A DNA stretch of 64,000 nucleotides from Panacagrimonas sp052389915 (lineage in GTDB: Bacteria; Pseudomonadota; Gammaproteobacteria; Nevskiales; Nevskiaceae). The stretch lies in assembly GCA_052389915.1 (NCBI GenBank), contig JBQTHL010000080.1, positions 1 through 64,000 of the forward strand, read 5' to 3'. Below, piece after piece: positions 17,536 to 26,099 of this stretch. Positions within the stretch are counted from its first letter, which is position 1; each line of letters starts with the position of its first letter. Position numbers and translations under genes: made by a program. Below the pieces are notes generated by a model. It was not told the DNA's origin. It made no database searches and saw nothing but the letters and a program-made list of their open reading frames with translations.

Positions 17536-17791
17536 GGATCGATAGGGTTGAAGGCGCTTGCAAGGCCCAGGGGAATCGGCTCCAATAGAGCCACTCCGGA
17601 AGTCGAGGGCACTTTTGATCAGGTGCCGAGCGCTTCCGCAACTGACAAATCCCCCGTAACAAGCGATCCATCATAACCGTCCGGTTCCGCCGATGCGCGG
17701 TACCGATTGGGCCTTGATACGGATGCTGCAAGTCCCAACCTTCAAACCTCGCGCGAATTTTCGTCGCGTCACCGCTATCCGAGGGCACTCC

Positions 17792-18127
17792 ATGAGCGAA
17801 CATATTTCTGCTGTCACCGACGCCTCCTTCGAACAGGACGTTCTCAAATCCGACTTGCCCGTGCTCGTCGATTTCTGGGCCGAGTGGTGCGGGCCCTGCC
17901 GCATGATCGCGCCGATCCTGGAACAGGTCGCGGCGGAGAACGTCGGCAAACTCAAGGTCGTAAAACTCAACGTGGACGAGAACCCGGGCACTGCCCCGAA
18001 GTTCGGCATCCGCGGAATCCCCACGCTGATCCTGTTCAAGGATGGACAGGCAGCGGCCACCCAGGTGGGCGCCGTGCACAAGGCCCAGCTCACCGCTTTC
18101 GTCACTCCGCATGTCACAACCGCCTAA
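17792..18127 (+). CDS. trxA: Thioredoxin
   Basis: Thioredoxin of 111 residues, the general cytoplasmic disulfide reductant. The active site WCGPC is at 32-36 (FWAEWCGPCRMIAPILEQ), and the cis-Pro loop is GIRGIPTLILF. The start at 17792 follows GAGGG. The gene lies directly upstream of rho, overlapping one of its candidate starts, so the two are likely co-transcribed. Confidence 0.97.
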   Translation: MSEHISAVTDASFEQDVLKSDLPVLVDFWAEWCGPCRMIAPILEQVAAENVGKLKVVKLNVDENPGTAPKFGIRGIPTLILFKDGQAAATQVGAVHKAQLTAFVTPHVTTA

Positions 18128-18140
18128 GCCTCCTCGCGTC

Positions 18141-19709
18141 ATGAAGCACCGCCGTCGCCACAACGGTCCGCGCAACAACAACAGCAACAACCAGCAGCAA
18201 CAGCGCGGCGGCGGCGGCGGCGGCGGAAACAATAACGAAGGCCTCCCGGTCGACATGACCGAGGAGGAGTTCGAAGCCGAAATGGCAATGGCCGCGGCTG
18301 CCGAAGCGCAGGCCATGAACGGCTCGCTGACCGTTCCGCAATCGATGAACGGGCTCGATGGTCTGCCCGAGGACAACGAGGGCCCGGCGCCCGCGCCGCA
18401 GCCGCAGCGTCCCCAGATCGAGCTTCGCCCCGGCGAGCCGCCCAAGATCGTCCGCATTCCGGACATCAAGAAGCAGAGCGCCGCCGCCCTGCTGGAACTG
18501 GCCGAATCTCAGGGCCTGGAGAACATCGCGCGCGTGCGCAAGCAGGATCTGGTGTTTTCGCTGTTGAAAGCGGCTGCCCGTCGTGGCGAACACATCATGG
18601 CCGACGGCGTGCTGGAAACGATGCCAGACGGTTACGGCTTCCTGCGCGGTTCGGATAGCTCCTACCTCGCAGGTCCGGACGACGTTTACATCTCGCCCTC
18701 GCAGGTCCGGCGCTTCTCCTTGCGCACCGGCGACACCGTGTCCGGTCGCGTGCGCGCGCCCAAGGACAACGAGCGTTATTTTTCCTTGCTGAAAGTGGAC
18801 TCGATCAATTACGAGTCACCGGAAGTCAGCAAGAAAAAGGTCAGCTTCGAGAACCTCACGCCGCTGTTCGCGGACGACCAGTTCAAGATGGAGCGCGGCA
18901 ACGGCACGACCGAGGACATCACGGCGAGGGTCATCGACATCGTCGCGCCCTTCGGCCGCGGTCAGCGTGGCCTCATCGTTTCGCCGCCCAAGGCCGGCAA
19001 GACGATGATGCTGCAGAACATCGCGCAGTCCATCGCCGCCAATTATCCAGACGTGTACCTGATCGTCCTGCTGATCGACGAGCGCCCGGAAGAAGTCACC
19101 GACATGCAGCGCACCGTGCGCGGCGAAGTCGTGGCCTCCACGTTCGACGAGCCCGCCGCGCGTCATGTGCAGGTCACCGAAATGGTGATCGAGAAAGCGC
19201 GCCGCCTGGTCGAACACAAGCGCGACGTGGTGATTCTGCTGGACTCGCTCACTCGTCTGGCGCGCGCCTACAACACGGTTGCGCCGTCGTCGGGCAAGGT
19301 GCTGTCCGGCGGTGTGGATGCCAATGCGCTGCAAAAGCCCAAGCGCTTCTTCGGCGCCGCGCGCAATATCGAGGAAGGCGGTTCGCTCACGATCATCGCC
19401 ACCGCGCTGATCGAAACCGGCTCGAAGATGGACGAAGTCATCTACGAGGAGTTCAAGGGCACCGGCAACATGGAATTGCACCTGGAGCGCCGCTTCGCCG
19501 AGAAGCGCATCTTCCCGGCCATCAACATCAACCGCTCCGGCACGCGCAAGGAAGAGTTGATGATGAACGAGAAGGATCTGAACAAGGTCTGGATTCTGCG
19601 CAAGCTGCTGCACCAGATGGACGAGTTGGCGGCGATGGAGCTGCTGCTCGACCGCATGAAGCTGTCCAAGACCAACGAGTTGTTCTTCGATTCGATGAAG
19701 CGCAATTAG
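18141..19709 (+). CDS. rho: Transcription termination factor Rho with a low-complexity N-terminal extension
   Basis: Hexameric RNA helicase that terminates transcription. From about residue 110 it follows the canonical Rho layout: N-terminal helical bundle (SAAALLELAESQGLENIARV), cold-shock RNA-binding domain (DGYGFLRGSDSSYLAGPDD), Walker A SPPKAGKTMMLQN, LIDERPEEVTDM and Q/R-loop segments, ending MKRN. Ahead of this are roughly 105 extra residues: a basic Asn/Gln-rich patch (residues 4-20), a Gly run, an acidic helix and a Pro-rich linker. Two starts are possible: ATG 18141 (used, 522 residues) and ATG 18111, which overlaps trxA; neither has a strong ribosome site. Its stop overlaps the convergent lipoprotein gene by four bases. 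Confidence 0.96.
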   Translation: MKHRRRHNGPRNNNSNNQQQQRGGGGGGGNNNEGLPVDMTEEEFEAEMAMAAAAEAQAMNGSLTVPQSMNGLDGLPEDNEGPAPAPQPQRPQIELRPGEPPKIVRIPDIKKQSAAALLELAESQGLENIARVRKQDLVFSLLKAAARRGEHIMADGVLETMPDGYGFLRGSDSSYLAGPDDVYISPSQVRRFSLRTGDTVSGRVRAPKDNERYFSLLKVDSINYESPEVSKKKVSFENLTPLFADDQFKMERGNGTTEDITARVIDIVAPFGRGQRGLIVSPPKAGKTMMLQNIAQSIAANYPDVYLIVLLIDERPEEVTDMQRTVRGEVVASTFDEPAARHVQVTEMVIEKARRLVEHKRDVVILLDSLTRLARAYNTVAPSSGKVLSGGVDANALQKPKRFFGAARNIEEGGSLTIIATALIETGSKMDEVIYEEFKGTGNMELHLERRFAEKRIFPAININRSGTRKEELMMNEKDLNKVWILRKLLHQMDELAAMELLLDRMKLSKTNELFFDSMKRN

Positions 19710-20185
19710 CGCCTGCTGTTGCAGACCGCGGTCGTCGTCTGCATGTGCGAGCTGTTGACGACGAATCTTCCCGCCAGCACGTCGCGGCCGATCAGCATCG
19801 GGTAGTCATACCCGCTGCGATCGGCCAGCGAAGCCTCGGTCTCGACGACCTGTCCCGCCAAGCTCAGGGTCAGCCGCACCGTCTTGCGCTCGGCCGGTAC
19901 GTCCGACTGTCGTCGCACCCGGACCTCGCCGGCGAGCGGCAGCTCCAGTTCCGGACCTGCCTCGTCCGCGACACGAAAGCGAGCGAAGGATTGGTCGTCA
20001 CGCTCGAAGATCTCGATACCTCTTGCATCGATGGACGTGCGATCCGCTCCGGTGTCGAGCTTGGCCATTAGCACCGCGTTCAAGCCCTGGACGCAGACCG
20101 GTTCGACCCAACCCAAGGTCTTGAGTCCGCAAGCGCTCAAACAGCTTGCGAGCATCGACAGCGCGAAACGCTCAACCCGTCCCAC
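19706..20185 (-). CDS. Retropepsin-like zinc-protease family lipoprotein (COG4067/RimK-linked type)
   Basis: About 159 residues from GTG 20185. The N-terminus reads as a lipoprotein signal (RFALSMLASCLSACG, lipobox LSAC). The domain matches the small aspartyl-protease-like family PF05618: MAKLDTGADRTSIDARG holds the DTGA motif, and MLIGRDVLAG the conserved C-terminal block. Related proteins are fused or linked to RimK-type ATP-grasp enzymes; the biochemical role is not settled. The start overlaps the end of purD, and the stop shares TTAG with rho in convergent orientation. The start codon choice is uncertain (ATG 20155 is the alternative). Confidence 0.8.
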   Translation of the reverse strand: MGRVERFALSMLASCLSACGLKTLGWVEPVCVQGLNAVLMAKLDTGADRTSIDARGIEIFERDDQSFARFRVADEAGPELELPLAGEVRVRRQSDVPAERKTVRLTLSLAGQVVETEASLADRSGYDYPMLIGRDVLAGRFVVNSSHMQTTTAVCNSRR

Positions 20186-21467
20186 TGCGAATCGCGCGAT
20201 ATCCGATATCGCGGCGGTACTGCACGCCGTCCCATTCGACCCTGGCAGCGGCCGCGTAAGCCGCGCGCTGCGCTGCCGCGACGTTATGGCCGCGCGCCAC
20301 GACGCACAGCACTCTTCCACCCTGGGTGACGACGTTTCCGTCCTTTAGCGCGGTGCCGGCGTGAAACACTTTCGCCGCGTCGAAATCGGCATCGAGACCC
20401 CGAATCGGATCACCTTTGCGAACCACACCGGGATAGCCTTGCGCAGCCATCACCACGCCGAGCGCCGGCTCTGTGCTCCATTTCACAGTGGCGGTGTCGA
20501 GCCTTGAATCGACCGCTGCTTCCAGCAGATCGAGCAGATCGGATTCGAGTCGGAACAGGATCGGCTGCGTTTCCGGATCGCCCATGCGCGTGTTGAACTC
20601 CAGCACTTTCACGCCGCCGCGCGGATCGATCATCAATCCCGCATACAGAAATCCAGAGAACGGATTGCCCTCGGCCATCATGCCGGCCAGGGTTGCCTCG
20701 ATCACCTCGCGACAGACAAACGCATGGATTTTCGGTGTGACGACCGGCGCCGGCGAGTACGCGCCCATGCCTCCGGTGTTGGGGCCCTGGTCGCCGTCGA
20801 AAATGCGCTTGTGATCCTGGCTGGTCGCCATCGGCACGAATTGAAGACCGTTGGCTGCGACGATGAAGCTGGCCTCTTCGCCTTCCAGAAAATCCTCGAT
20901 GACCACGCGCGCGCCCGCGGCGCCCAGGGCATTGCCTTCGAGCATGTCGCGAACCGCGGCGCGCGCCTCGTCCAGGCTTAGCGCAACGACCACGCCCTTG
21001 CCGGCGGCCAGGCCATCGGCCTTGACCACGATCGGCGCACCACGCGCTTCGAGATAAGCCAGTGCCGGTTCGACTTGCATGAACACCTCGTAGCCCGCGG
21101 TGGGAATGCGATGGCGGGCAAGAAAATCCTTGGTGAAGGCCTTGGAGCTTTCCAGCCGAGCCGCCGATTGCGTCGGCCCGAAGATGCGCAGGCCCGCCTC
21201 GCGAAACCGATCCACGATTCCGAGCGACAGCGGTCCTTCTGGTCCGACAACCGTGAAGTCCACGCCCTCGCCCTGTGCGAGCGCGAGCAGGCCCGCAACA
21301 TCTTCGCCCGCAAGCTCGACGTTACGGCAGCGTGGCTCGGTTGCCGTCCCCGCGTTGCCCGGCGCCACCAGCACCTCACGCACGCGCGACGAGGCAGCGA
21401 GTTTCCACGCCAGCGCGTGCTCGCGGCCGCCGCCACCCACCACCAGAACTTTCAGGCCTTCGCTCAT
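20172..21467 (-). CDS. purD: Phosphoribosylamine-glycine ligase
   Basis: GAR synthetase, 431 residues, second step of purine biosynthesis. ATP-grasp enzyme starting MSEGLKVLVVGGGGREHALAW, with VVGPEGPLSLGIVD, VVKADGLAAGKGVVVA (ATP loop), DHKRIFDGDQGPNTGGMG and LEFNTRMGDPETQ (metal ligands). I use ATG 21467; the upstream open frame extends into the shared promoter with purC. It is divergent from purC across a 113-base region that should hold both promoters. Confidence 0.97.
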   Translation of the reverse strand: MSEGLKVLVVGGGGREHALAWKLAASSRVREVLVAPGNAGTATEPRCRNVELAGEDVAGLLALAQGEGVDFTVVGPEGPLSLGIVDRFREAGLRIFGPTQSAARLESSKAFTKDFLARHRIPTAGYEVFMQVEPALAYLEARGAPIVVKADGLAAGKGVVVALSLDEARAAVRDMLEGNALGAAGARVVIEDFLEGEEASFIVAANGLQFVPMATSQDHKRIFDGDQGPNTGGMGAYSPAPVVTPKIHAFVCREVIEATLAGMMAEGNPFSGFLYAGLMIDPRGGVKVLEFNTRMGDPETQPILFRLESDLLDLLEAAVDSRLDTATVKWSTEPALGVVMAAQGYPGVVRKGDPIRGLDADFDAAKVFHAGTALKDGNVVTQGGRVLCVVARGHNVAAAQRAAYAAAARVEWDGVQYRRDIGYRAIRSGTG

Positions 21468-21580
21468 CGGGAAATCTTGTTGGGAGTTTTCGAGTACAGC
21501 CGCATCGTTCACCAGCGACCCCATCGGTGCAAGCGATATCATTCCAGCCCGAAGATGACAGGGTCGACAGGACCGTTCCG

Positions 21581-22465
21581 ATGACCGCACCGCTGCACCA
21601 GTCCGCGCTCTCCAGCGTCCCTCTCGTCCATCGCGGGAAAGTGCGCGATATCTATGGAATCGGCGACCGGCATCTGCTGATGGTCACCACGGATCGCCTG
21701 TCGGCGTTCGACGTGATTCTTCCGCGCCCGATACCGGGTAAGGGCGCCGTGCTGACCCGACTCACCGAGTTCTGGATGCGGCGCTTTTCATCCAGGGTGC
21801 CCAACCAGCTTGCGCCCGAGATGCGGCTGGAAGACTGGCTCAGCGCTGCGGAGCGCGAATCGGTCGAAAGCCGCGCGGTCATCGTCAGGAAGCTGCGCGC
21901 AATCCCCGTGGAGTGCGTCGCACGCGGTTACCTAATCGGGTCGGGCTGGAAGGATTATCAGAAGACGGGCTCGGTGTGCGGCATCGCGCTTCCTGCCGGG
22001 CTGCGCATGGCAGACGCGCTGCCCGAGCCGATTTTCACGCCGGCCGACAAAGCGCCGGCGGGTCAGCACGACGAGAACATCACGTTTGCCGACGTGCAGG
22101 AACGTCTGGGCGACGCACTGGCGAATCAGTTGCGGGAACTGACCTTGGGCATTTACCGCGAGGCCGCCGATTACGCACTTGCGCGCGGCATCATAGTGGC
22201 CGACACCAAGTTCGAGTTCGGGCTGGACGATCAGGGCACGGTGCACCTGATCGACGAAGTGCTCACGCCGGACTCTTCACGCTTCTGGGCCGCAGACACT
22301 TGGCAGCCCGGCATCAGTCCACCGAGTTTCGACAAGCAGATCGTGCGCGACTGGCTGGAGACCCTGGACTGGAACAAGCAGGCGCCCGGTCCCTGGCTGC
22401 CGGATGAAATCGCGGAACGCACTGCGGCCAGATATCACGAAGTGGAGCAGCGCTTGACGGGGTAG
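21581..22465 (+). CDS. purC: Phosphoribosylaminoimidazole-succinocarboxamide synthase
   Basis: SAICAR synthase, 294 residues, adds aspartate in purine biosynthesis. Motifs: LVHRGKVRDIYGIGDRHLLM, TTDRLSAFDVILP, VECVARGYLIGSGWKDYQ, IIVADTKFEFG and LIDEVLTPDSSRFW. The length fits the longer, yeast-type form rather than the 237-residue E. coli enzyme. The start at 21581 is chosen by homology to MTAPLHQS-type N-termini. Confidence 0.97.
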   Translation: MTAPLHQSALSSVPLVHRGKVRDIYGIGDRHLLMVTTDRLSAFDVILPRPIPGKGAVLTRLTEFWMRRFSSRVPNQLAPEMRLEDWLSAAERESVESRAVIVRKLRAIPVECVARGYLIGSGWKDYQKTGSVCGIALPAGLRMADALPEPIFTPADKAPAGQHDENITFADVQERLGDALANQLRELTLGIYREAADYALARGIIVADTKFEFGLDDQGTVHLIDEVLTPDSSRFWAADTWQPGISPPSFDKQIVRDWLETLDWNKQAPGPWLPDEIAERTAARYHEVEQRLTG

Positions 22466-22518
22466 TAGCTACCAGTCGAGCGCGGTACCCTCAGACCACC
22501 AGCCCAAAGGGAACGACC

Positions 22519-22830
22519 ATGCAGATCAAGATCGAAATCGAGCTCAAGCCGGAAGAACTGCGCCGCTTTCTGGGACTCCCGGATGTCGCAGGCCTGCAGG
22601 ACGACGTTGTCCAGTTCCTGCGCGACAAGGTCGGCAAGGTCAACGAGAACTTCAACCCCGCCGACTTCCTCAAAGGCAATCTCGACCTGCTGCGCCAGTC
22701 GCCCGCGTGGAAGAAGTTGGTGACGAAGATCAACCTCGGTGGCGAAGCCGAGGCCCGGCCCGAGGAACCGCCGGCGAAACCCGCACGAAAGCGCGCACCG
22801 CGGCGCTCAAGGAATTCGACGAAGGAATAA
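22519..22830 (+). CDS. DUF6489-like small protein
   Basis: 103 residues: MQIKIEIELKPEELRRFLGL at the N-terminus, then a helical, amphipathic middle (DDVVQFLRDKVGKVNENF) and a basic Lys/Arg/Pro tail. The opening matches my memory of the DUF6489 family, often encoded near phasins or polyhydroxyalkanoate genes. A phasin gene lies convergent on the other side of a shared terminator. A granule-associated or DNA/PHA-binding role is possible but not shown. Confidence 0.75.
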   Translation: MQIKIEIELKPEELRRFLGLPDVAGLQDDVVQFLRDKVGKVNENFNPADFLKGNLDLLRQSPAWKKLVTKINLGGEAEARPEEPPAKPARKRAPRRSRNSTKE

Positions 22831-22859
22831 AAAAAGCCGGGACGATGTCCCGGCTTTTT
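22831..22859. terminator. Bidirectional rho-independent terminator
   Basis: AAAAAGCCGGGAC, loop GAT, then GTCCCGGCTTTTT: a perfect 13-bp stem whose GC core is flanked by A and T runs, so it works in both directions. It separates the convergent DUF6489-like gene and the phasin gene. Confidence 0.93.
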
Positions 22860-22903
22860 CGATTCACGCCTGCGCCGAAGGCGCGGCGATCACCCAATCA
22901 CTC

Positions 22904-23377
22904 TTACGCAGCAGCCTTCTTGGCAGCGGCGCCGACCTTCTTCGCAGTCTTGCGAACGGTCGCCTTGGCCTTGGTCACTTCGCCCGACACCGTGGTGGAA
23001 CCGGTGAGCTTGGCGGTTACGTCGGTGAAACCCTTCTTCACCACGGTGTACAGCTCTTCGCCCGCCTTGGTGACGATGGTGAACGAATCCTTGTACGCCG
23101 CAATCACCACATCCTTGCCGGCCGGCAGATACTCGAGAGGCTTGGTTGCCACGGCCTTGATACCCGCGGTCTTGGCGCTCTCGAAGCTGGACTGCGCAGC
23201 CGAGATCAGATCCTTGCCGGCGTCGAGGTTGGTCTTGAACAGATCCTGCACGCCATCGATGACGATGGTGTTGGCCTGCTTCAGGGTCTCGAATGACAGC
23301 GTCACCACGTCCTGCCCCTTGTCCACGTACGGCTGCACGGCGCCCTTCACGTCACTAACAATAGTCTCGACATTCAT
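22904..23377 (-). CDS. Phasin family protein (PHA granule-associated)
   Basis: 157 residues, almost wholly alpha-helical and low in aromatic residues. It starts MNVETIVSDVKGAVQPYVDK and ends in a Lys/Ala-rich histone-like tail (KKVGAAAKKAAA). The amphipathic helices (VTLSFETLKQANTIVIDGVQ, SAAQSSFESAKTAG) fit phasins that coat polyhydroxyalkanoate granules. An AGAGAGGA ribosome site precedes ATG 23377. Upstream are two exact CTGC-N3-GCAG sites, the known operator of the PHA repressor PhaR, which strongly supports the assignment. Confidence 0.88.
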   Translation of the reverse strand: MNVETIVSDVKGAVQPYVDKGQDVVTLSFETLKQANTIVIDGVQDLFKTNLDAGKDLISAAQSSFESAKTAGIKAVATKPLEYLPAGKDVVIAAYKDSFTIVTKAGEELYTVVKKGFTDVTAKLTGSTTVSGEVTKAKATVRKTAKKVGAAAKKAAA

Positions 23378-23427
23378 TCCGATAATCCTCTCTAAAAGAT
23401 TGATGCTGTTGGAGATACTGAATTACA

Positions 23428-23442
23428 TGCTGCAATGCAGCA
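23428..23442. promoter_or_regulatory. Predicted PhaR operator, site 1
   Basis: TGCTGCAATGCAGCA: palindromic arms TGCTGCA/TGCAGCA around a central A, containing the PhaR core CTGC-N3-GCAG described for Paracoccus and Rhodobacter. It lies about 50 bases upstream of the phasin start. Confidence 0.8.
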
Positions 23443-23461
23443 GCGTCGGGGATCATGCTAT

Positions 23462-23476
23462 TGCTGCAATGCAGCA
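23462..23476. promoter_or_regulatory. Predicted PhaR operator, site 2
   Basis: An identical 15-base sequence to site 1, centred 34 bases away, about three helical turns, which would place two repressor dimers on nearly the same face of the DNA. Confidence 0.8.
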
Positions 23477-23594
23477 TTGTCAAGATCGTGCTGTATTTGC
23501 CGGCGTCCGTTTGTCGGATCGAGTAAAGCCCAATCGCCTTTCGACAAGACCGGATGCGCGACAGGCCATTTCGGCAAGCGTTTAGACTCCGGCC

Positions 23595-24911
23595 ATGATT
23601 CCCGTCGACCGACTCCAGCAACTGCGTTCCCGCCTCTGGGAAGAGCGCCCGCTGTCGTCGCGCTCGCAGGTCTGGCTGATGCGGGTGGGCCGCTACACGT
23701 TTGCGCTGATTCGCGACCTGTTCGACGGCCAGCTTTCGATGCGCGCGATGAGCCTGGTCTACACCACCCTGCTATCGGTGGTGCCGTTTCTTGCCCTGGG
23801 TTTTTCAGTGCTCAAGGCCCTGGGAGCGCACAACAAGCTGGAACCGGTGCTGCTGGAATTCCTGCGGCCGCTGGGCCCGCAAGGCTCGGACATCGCGGCC
23901 AACGTGATCGGTTTCGTGGAAAAAATCCAGGTCGGCCTGCTGGGTTCGGTCGGCGTCGCCCTGCTGTTCTACACCGCGATTTCGCTGATTCAGAAAGTCG
24001 AGTCCAGCTTCAATTTCGTCTGGCGTATTGAGCGGCCGCGGCCCTTCGCTCAGAGAGTCGGCGAGTATCTGGGCGTCCTCATGGTCGGCCCGGTGCTGGT
24101 GTTCACAGCCCTCACCATGACGGCCACGGTCCTCAACAGCAGCGTCGTCCTGCAGATCAAGAGCATCGAACCGTTCGGCTCCCTGCTTTACGGCCTTACG
24201 CGCCTGATTCCCTACGCGATGATCGTGGGGATGTTCACGTTCCTTTACGCGTACATGCCCAACACGCGGGTCAAGCTGCGGGCCGCGGCGGTGGGTGGCC
24301 TTGTCGCCGGCCTGCTGTGGCAAACCGCGAGCTTTGCGTTTGCCTCGTTTGTCAGCGGCGCAACGGATTACAACGCGATCTACTCCGGTTTCGCCATCGT
24401 CATCTTCCTGCTGATCTGGCTCTACGTCGGCTGGCTGATTCTGCTGATCGGTTGTCAGCTCACGTTCTACATCCAGCATCCGGCGCACATGAAGCCGGAT
24501 CGAAACGTGCCCTTGCCGGCGGGACGCCAGTCCGAGTACCTGGCCCTACTCATCATGGGCACCGCAGGTCGCCGCTTCATCGACGGCAAGCCGGCACTGG
24601 CCCAGGAAGAGTTTGCGCGCGAACTCGGCGCCACACCCGAACACGTGGCGCGCGCAGTCGAAACCCTGATCGAGCGCGGTTACCTGACCGAGGCAGGCCG
24701 AACGCGCGCGCAACTGGTGCCGGCGCGCGACCTGGAGGCAGTGACCCTGGGCGAGTTGTGGCGGGCGGTGCGAGAAGGCTCGTCGCCCTTGCGACCCAGC
24801 GATCCTCTGGGTCGCGAGGTGATCGTCCTGCTCGACGCCGCCGACAAAAGCTTTGTCGAGCAGTACGGTGCCATCAGCATTCGCGAATGGTTGCGGCAGA
24901 TGCCCGGGTAA
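23595..24911 (+). CDS. YihY/BrkB-family inner membrane protein
   Basis: 438 residues. Six transmembrane helices between about residues 50 and 285 include the family core (MRAMSLVYTTLLSVVPFLAL, NVIGFVEKIQVGLLGSVGVA, GFAIVIFLLIWLYVGWLILL). The C-terminal 140 residues are cytoplasmic with a winged-helix-like segment (EFARELGATPEHVARAVETL). The family was once called ribonuclease BN, but that activity is not supported; the function is unknown. It is convergent with minE. Confidence 0.9.
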   Translation: MIPVDRLQQLRSRLWEERPLSSRSQVWLMRVGRYTFALIRDLFDGQLSMRAMSLVYTTLLSVVPFLALGFSVLKALGAHNKLEPVLLEFLRPLGPQGSDIAANVIGFVEKIQVGLLGSVGVALLFYTAISLIQKVESSFNFVWRIERPRPFAQRVGEYLGVLMVGPVLVFTALTMTATVLNSSVVLQIKSIEPFGSLLYGLTRLIPYAMIVGMFTFLYAYMPNTRVKLRAAAVGGLVAGLLWQTASFAFASFVSGATDYNAIYSGFAIVIFLLIWLYVGWLILLIGCQLTFYIQHPAHMKPDRNVPLPAGRQSEYLALLIMGTAGRRFIDGKPALAQEEFARELGATPEHVARAVETLIERGYLTEAGRTRAQLVPARDLEAVTLGELWRAVREGSSPLRPSDPLGREVIVLLDAADKSFVEQYGAISIREWLRQMPG

Positions 24912-24929
24912 GGCGGCTGCCGCGCCAAT

Positions 24930-25214
24930 TCAGTTGGATCGTTCCGGCAACGTGATGTTCATCTCCAGCACTTCGAGTCCGGATTCGCGCTGCACGTTGA
25001 CCTGCACCGCGCTGTCCGGCACGCGCACGTACTTGCGAACCACCGACAGCAGTTCCTCGCGCAACTGCGGCAAGTAAGAATTTCCGCCGGCAGCTCCCGT
25101 GGAGTTGCGGCGCCCATCGTTGTCGCGCTGGATTGCGACCACCATCATCAGGCGGTCGCGCGCGGTGTTGGCGGTCGGGGCCTTCTTGGGTCTGAACAGT
25201 CCGAGCCAGTCCAT
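24930..25214 (-). CDS. minE: Cell division topological specificity factor MinE
   Basis: 94 residues starting MDWLGLFRPKK (membrane-targeting amphipathic helix). It then has ARDRLMMVVAIQRD, the MinD-binding and beta segment, and EELLSVVRKYVRVPDSAVQV of the dimerisation domain. It activates MinD ATPase to give pole-to-pole oscillation. It starts one base after the minD stop. Confidence 0.97.
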   Translation of the reverse strand: MDWLGLFRPKKAPTANTARDRLMMVVAIQRDNDGRRNSTGAAGGNSYLPQLREELLSVVRKYVRVPDSAVQVNVQRESGLEVLEMNITLPERSN

Positions 25215-25215
25215 G

Positions 25216-26025
25216 TCAGCCTCCAAATAGCTTGCCGAAGAAGCTCTTCTTCTGCACTTCGATGAACCGATGCGGACGCTCCTCCCCGAGGAAGCGGGCG
25301 ATCAGGTCTTCGTAGGCCTGTCCGGCTTCGTTGGTCTTGTCGTGGATGACGGGCGAACCCGAGTTGGAAGATGTGAGCACCGCGGTGGACTCGGGAATCA
25401 CGCCGAGCAGCGGGATCGCCAGAATGTCCTGCACGTCCTTGACCGAGAGCATCTCGCCCTTCTCGACGCGCAGCGGGTTGTAGCGCGTGAGCACCAGGTG
25501 CTCCTTGACTCTGCCCTGGTTGGTCTCGCTCTTGCGCGTCTTGCTGGAGAGCAGGCCGAGCACACGGTCGGAATCGCGCACCGAGGAGACTTCGGGATTG
25601 GTCACCACCAGTGCCTCGTCGGCGAAGTACATGGCAAGGTGCGCGCCGCGCTCGATGCCGGCGGGCGAATCGCACACGATGTAGTCGAAGTCCTTGGCCA
25701 GGTCGTTGAGCACCTTCTCCACGCCTTCCTCGGTCAGCGCGTCCTTGTCGCGCGTCTGGCTGGCCGCAAGGATTTGCAGATTTTCGTTCGTCTTGTCCTT
25801 GATGAGCGCCTGGCGCAAGTTGGCCTCGCCCTGGATGACGTTGACGAAATCGAACACCACGCGCCGCTCGCAACCCATGATGAGGTCGAGGTTGCGCAGG
25901 CCGACGTCGAAGTCGATGACGACCGTCTTCTTGCCGCGCGCCGCGAGTCCGGTGGCAAACGAGGCGCTGGTCGTGGTCTTGCCCACGCCGCCCTTGCCGG
26001 AAGTGACCACGATGATCTTTGCCAA
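25216..26025 (-). CDS. minD: Septum site-determining ATPase MinD
   Basis: 269 residues. Deviant Walker A SGKGGVGKTTTSASFA, switch DFDVGLRNLDLIMGCERR and a C-terminal amphipathic membrane helix (EVQKKSFFGKLFGG). The start is TTG at 26025 (LAKIIVVTSGKGG reads as MAKIIVVTSGKGG), with GGAGAGG 6-12 bases before it. The in-frame GTG/ATG options further upstream would add an unconserved basic leader. It works with MinC and MinE to place the division site. Confidence 0.97.
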   Translation of the reverse strand: MAKIIVVTSGKGGVGKTTTSASFATGLAARGKKTVVIDFDVGLRNLDLIMGCERRVVFDFVNVIQGEANLRQALIKDKTNENLQILAASQTRDKDALTEEGVEKVLNDLAKDFDYIVCDSPAGIERGAHLAMYFADEALVVTNPEVSSVRDSDRVLGLLSSKTRKSETNQGRVKEHLVLTRYNPLRVEKGEMLSVKDVQDILAIPLLGVIPESTAVLTSSNSGSPVIHDKTNEAGQAYEDLIARFLGEERPHRFIEVQKKSFFGKLFGG

Positions 26026-26099
26026 GTGAAGCCTCTCCAAATTAAGAAACAACGCCCTCCGGCGTCGCGTCAACGGGAAATCCCGGGCGCGCGCGCCGA

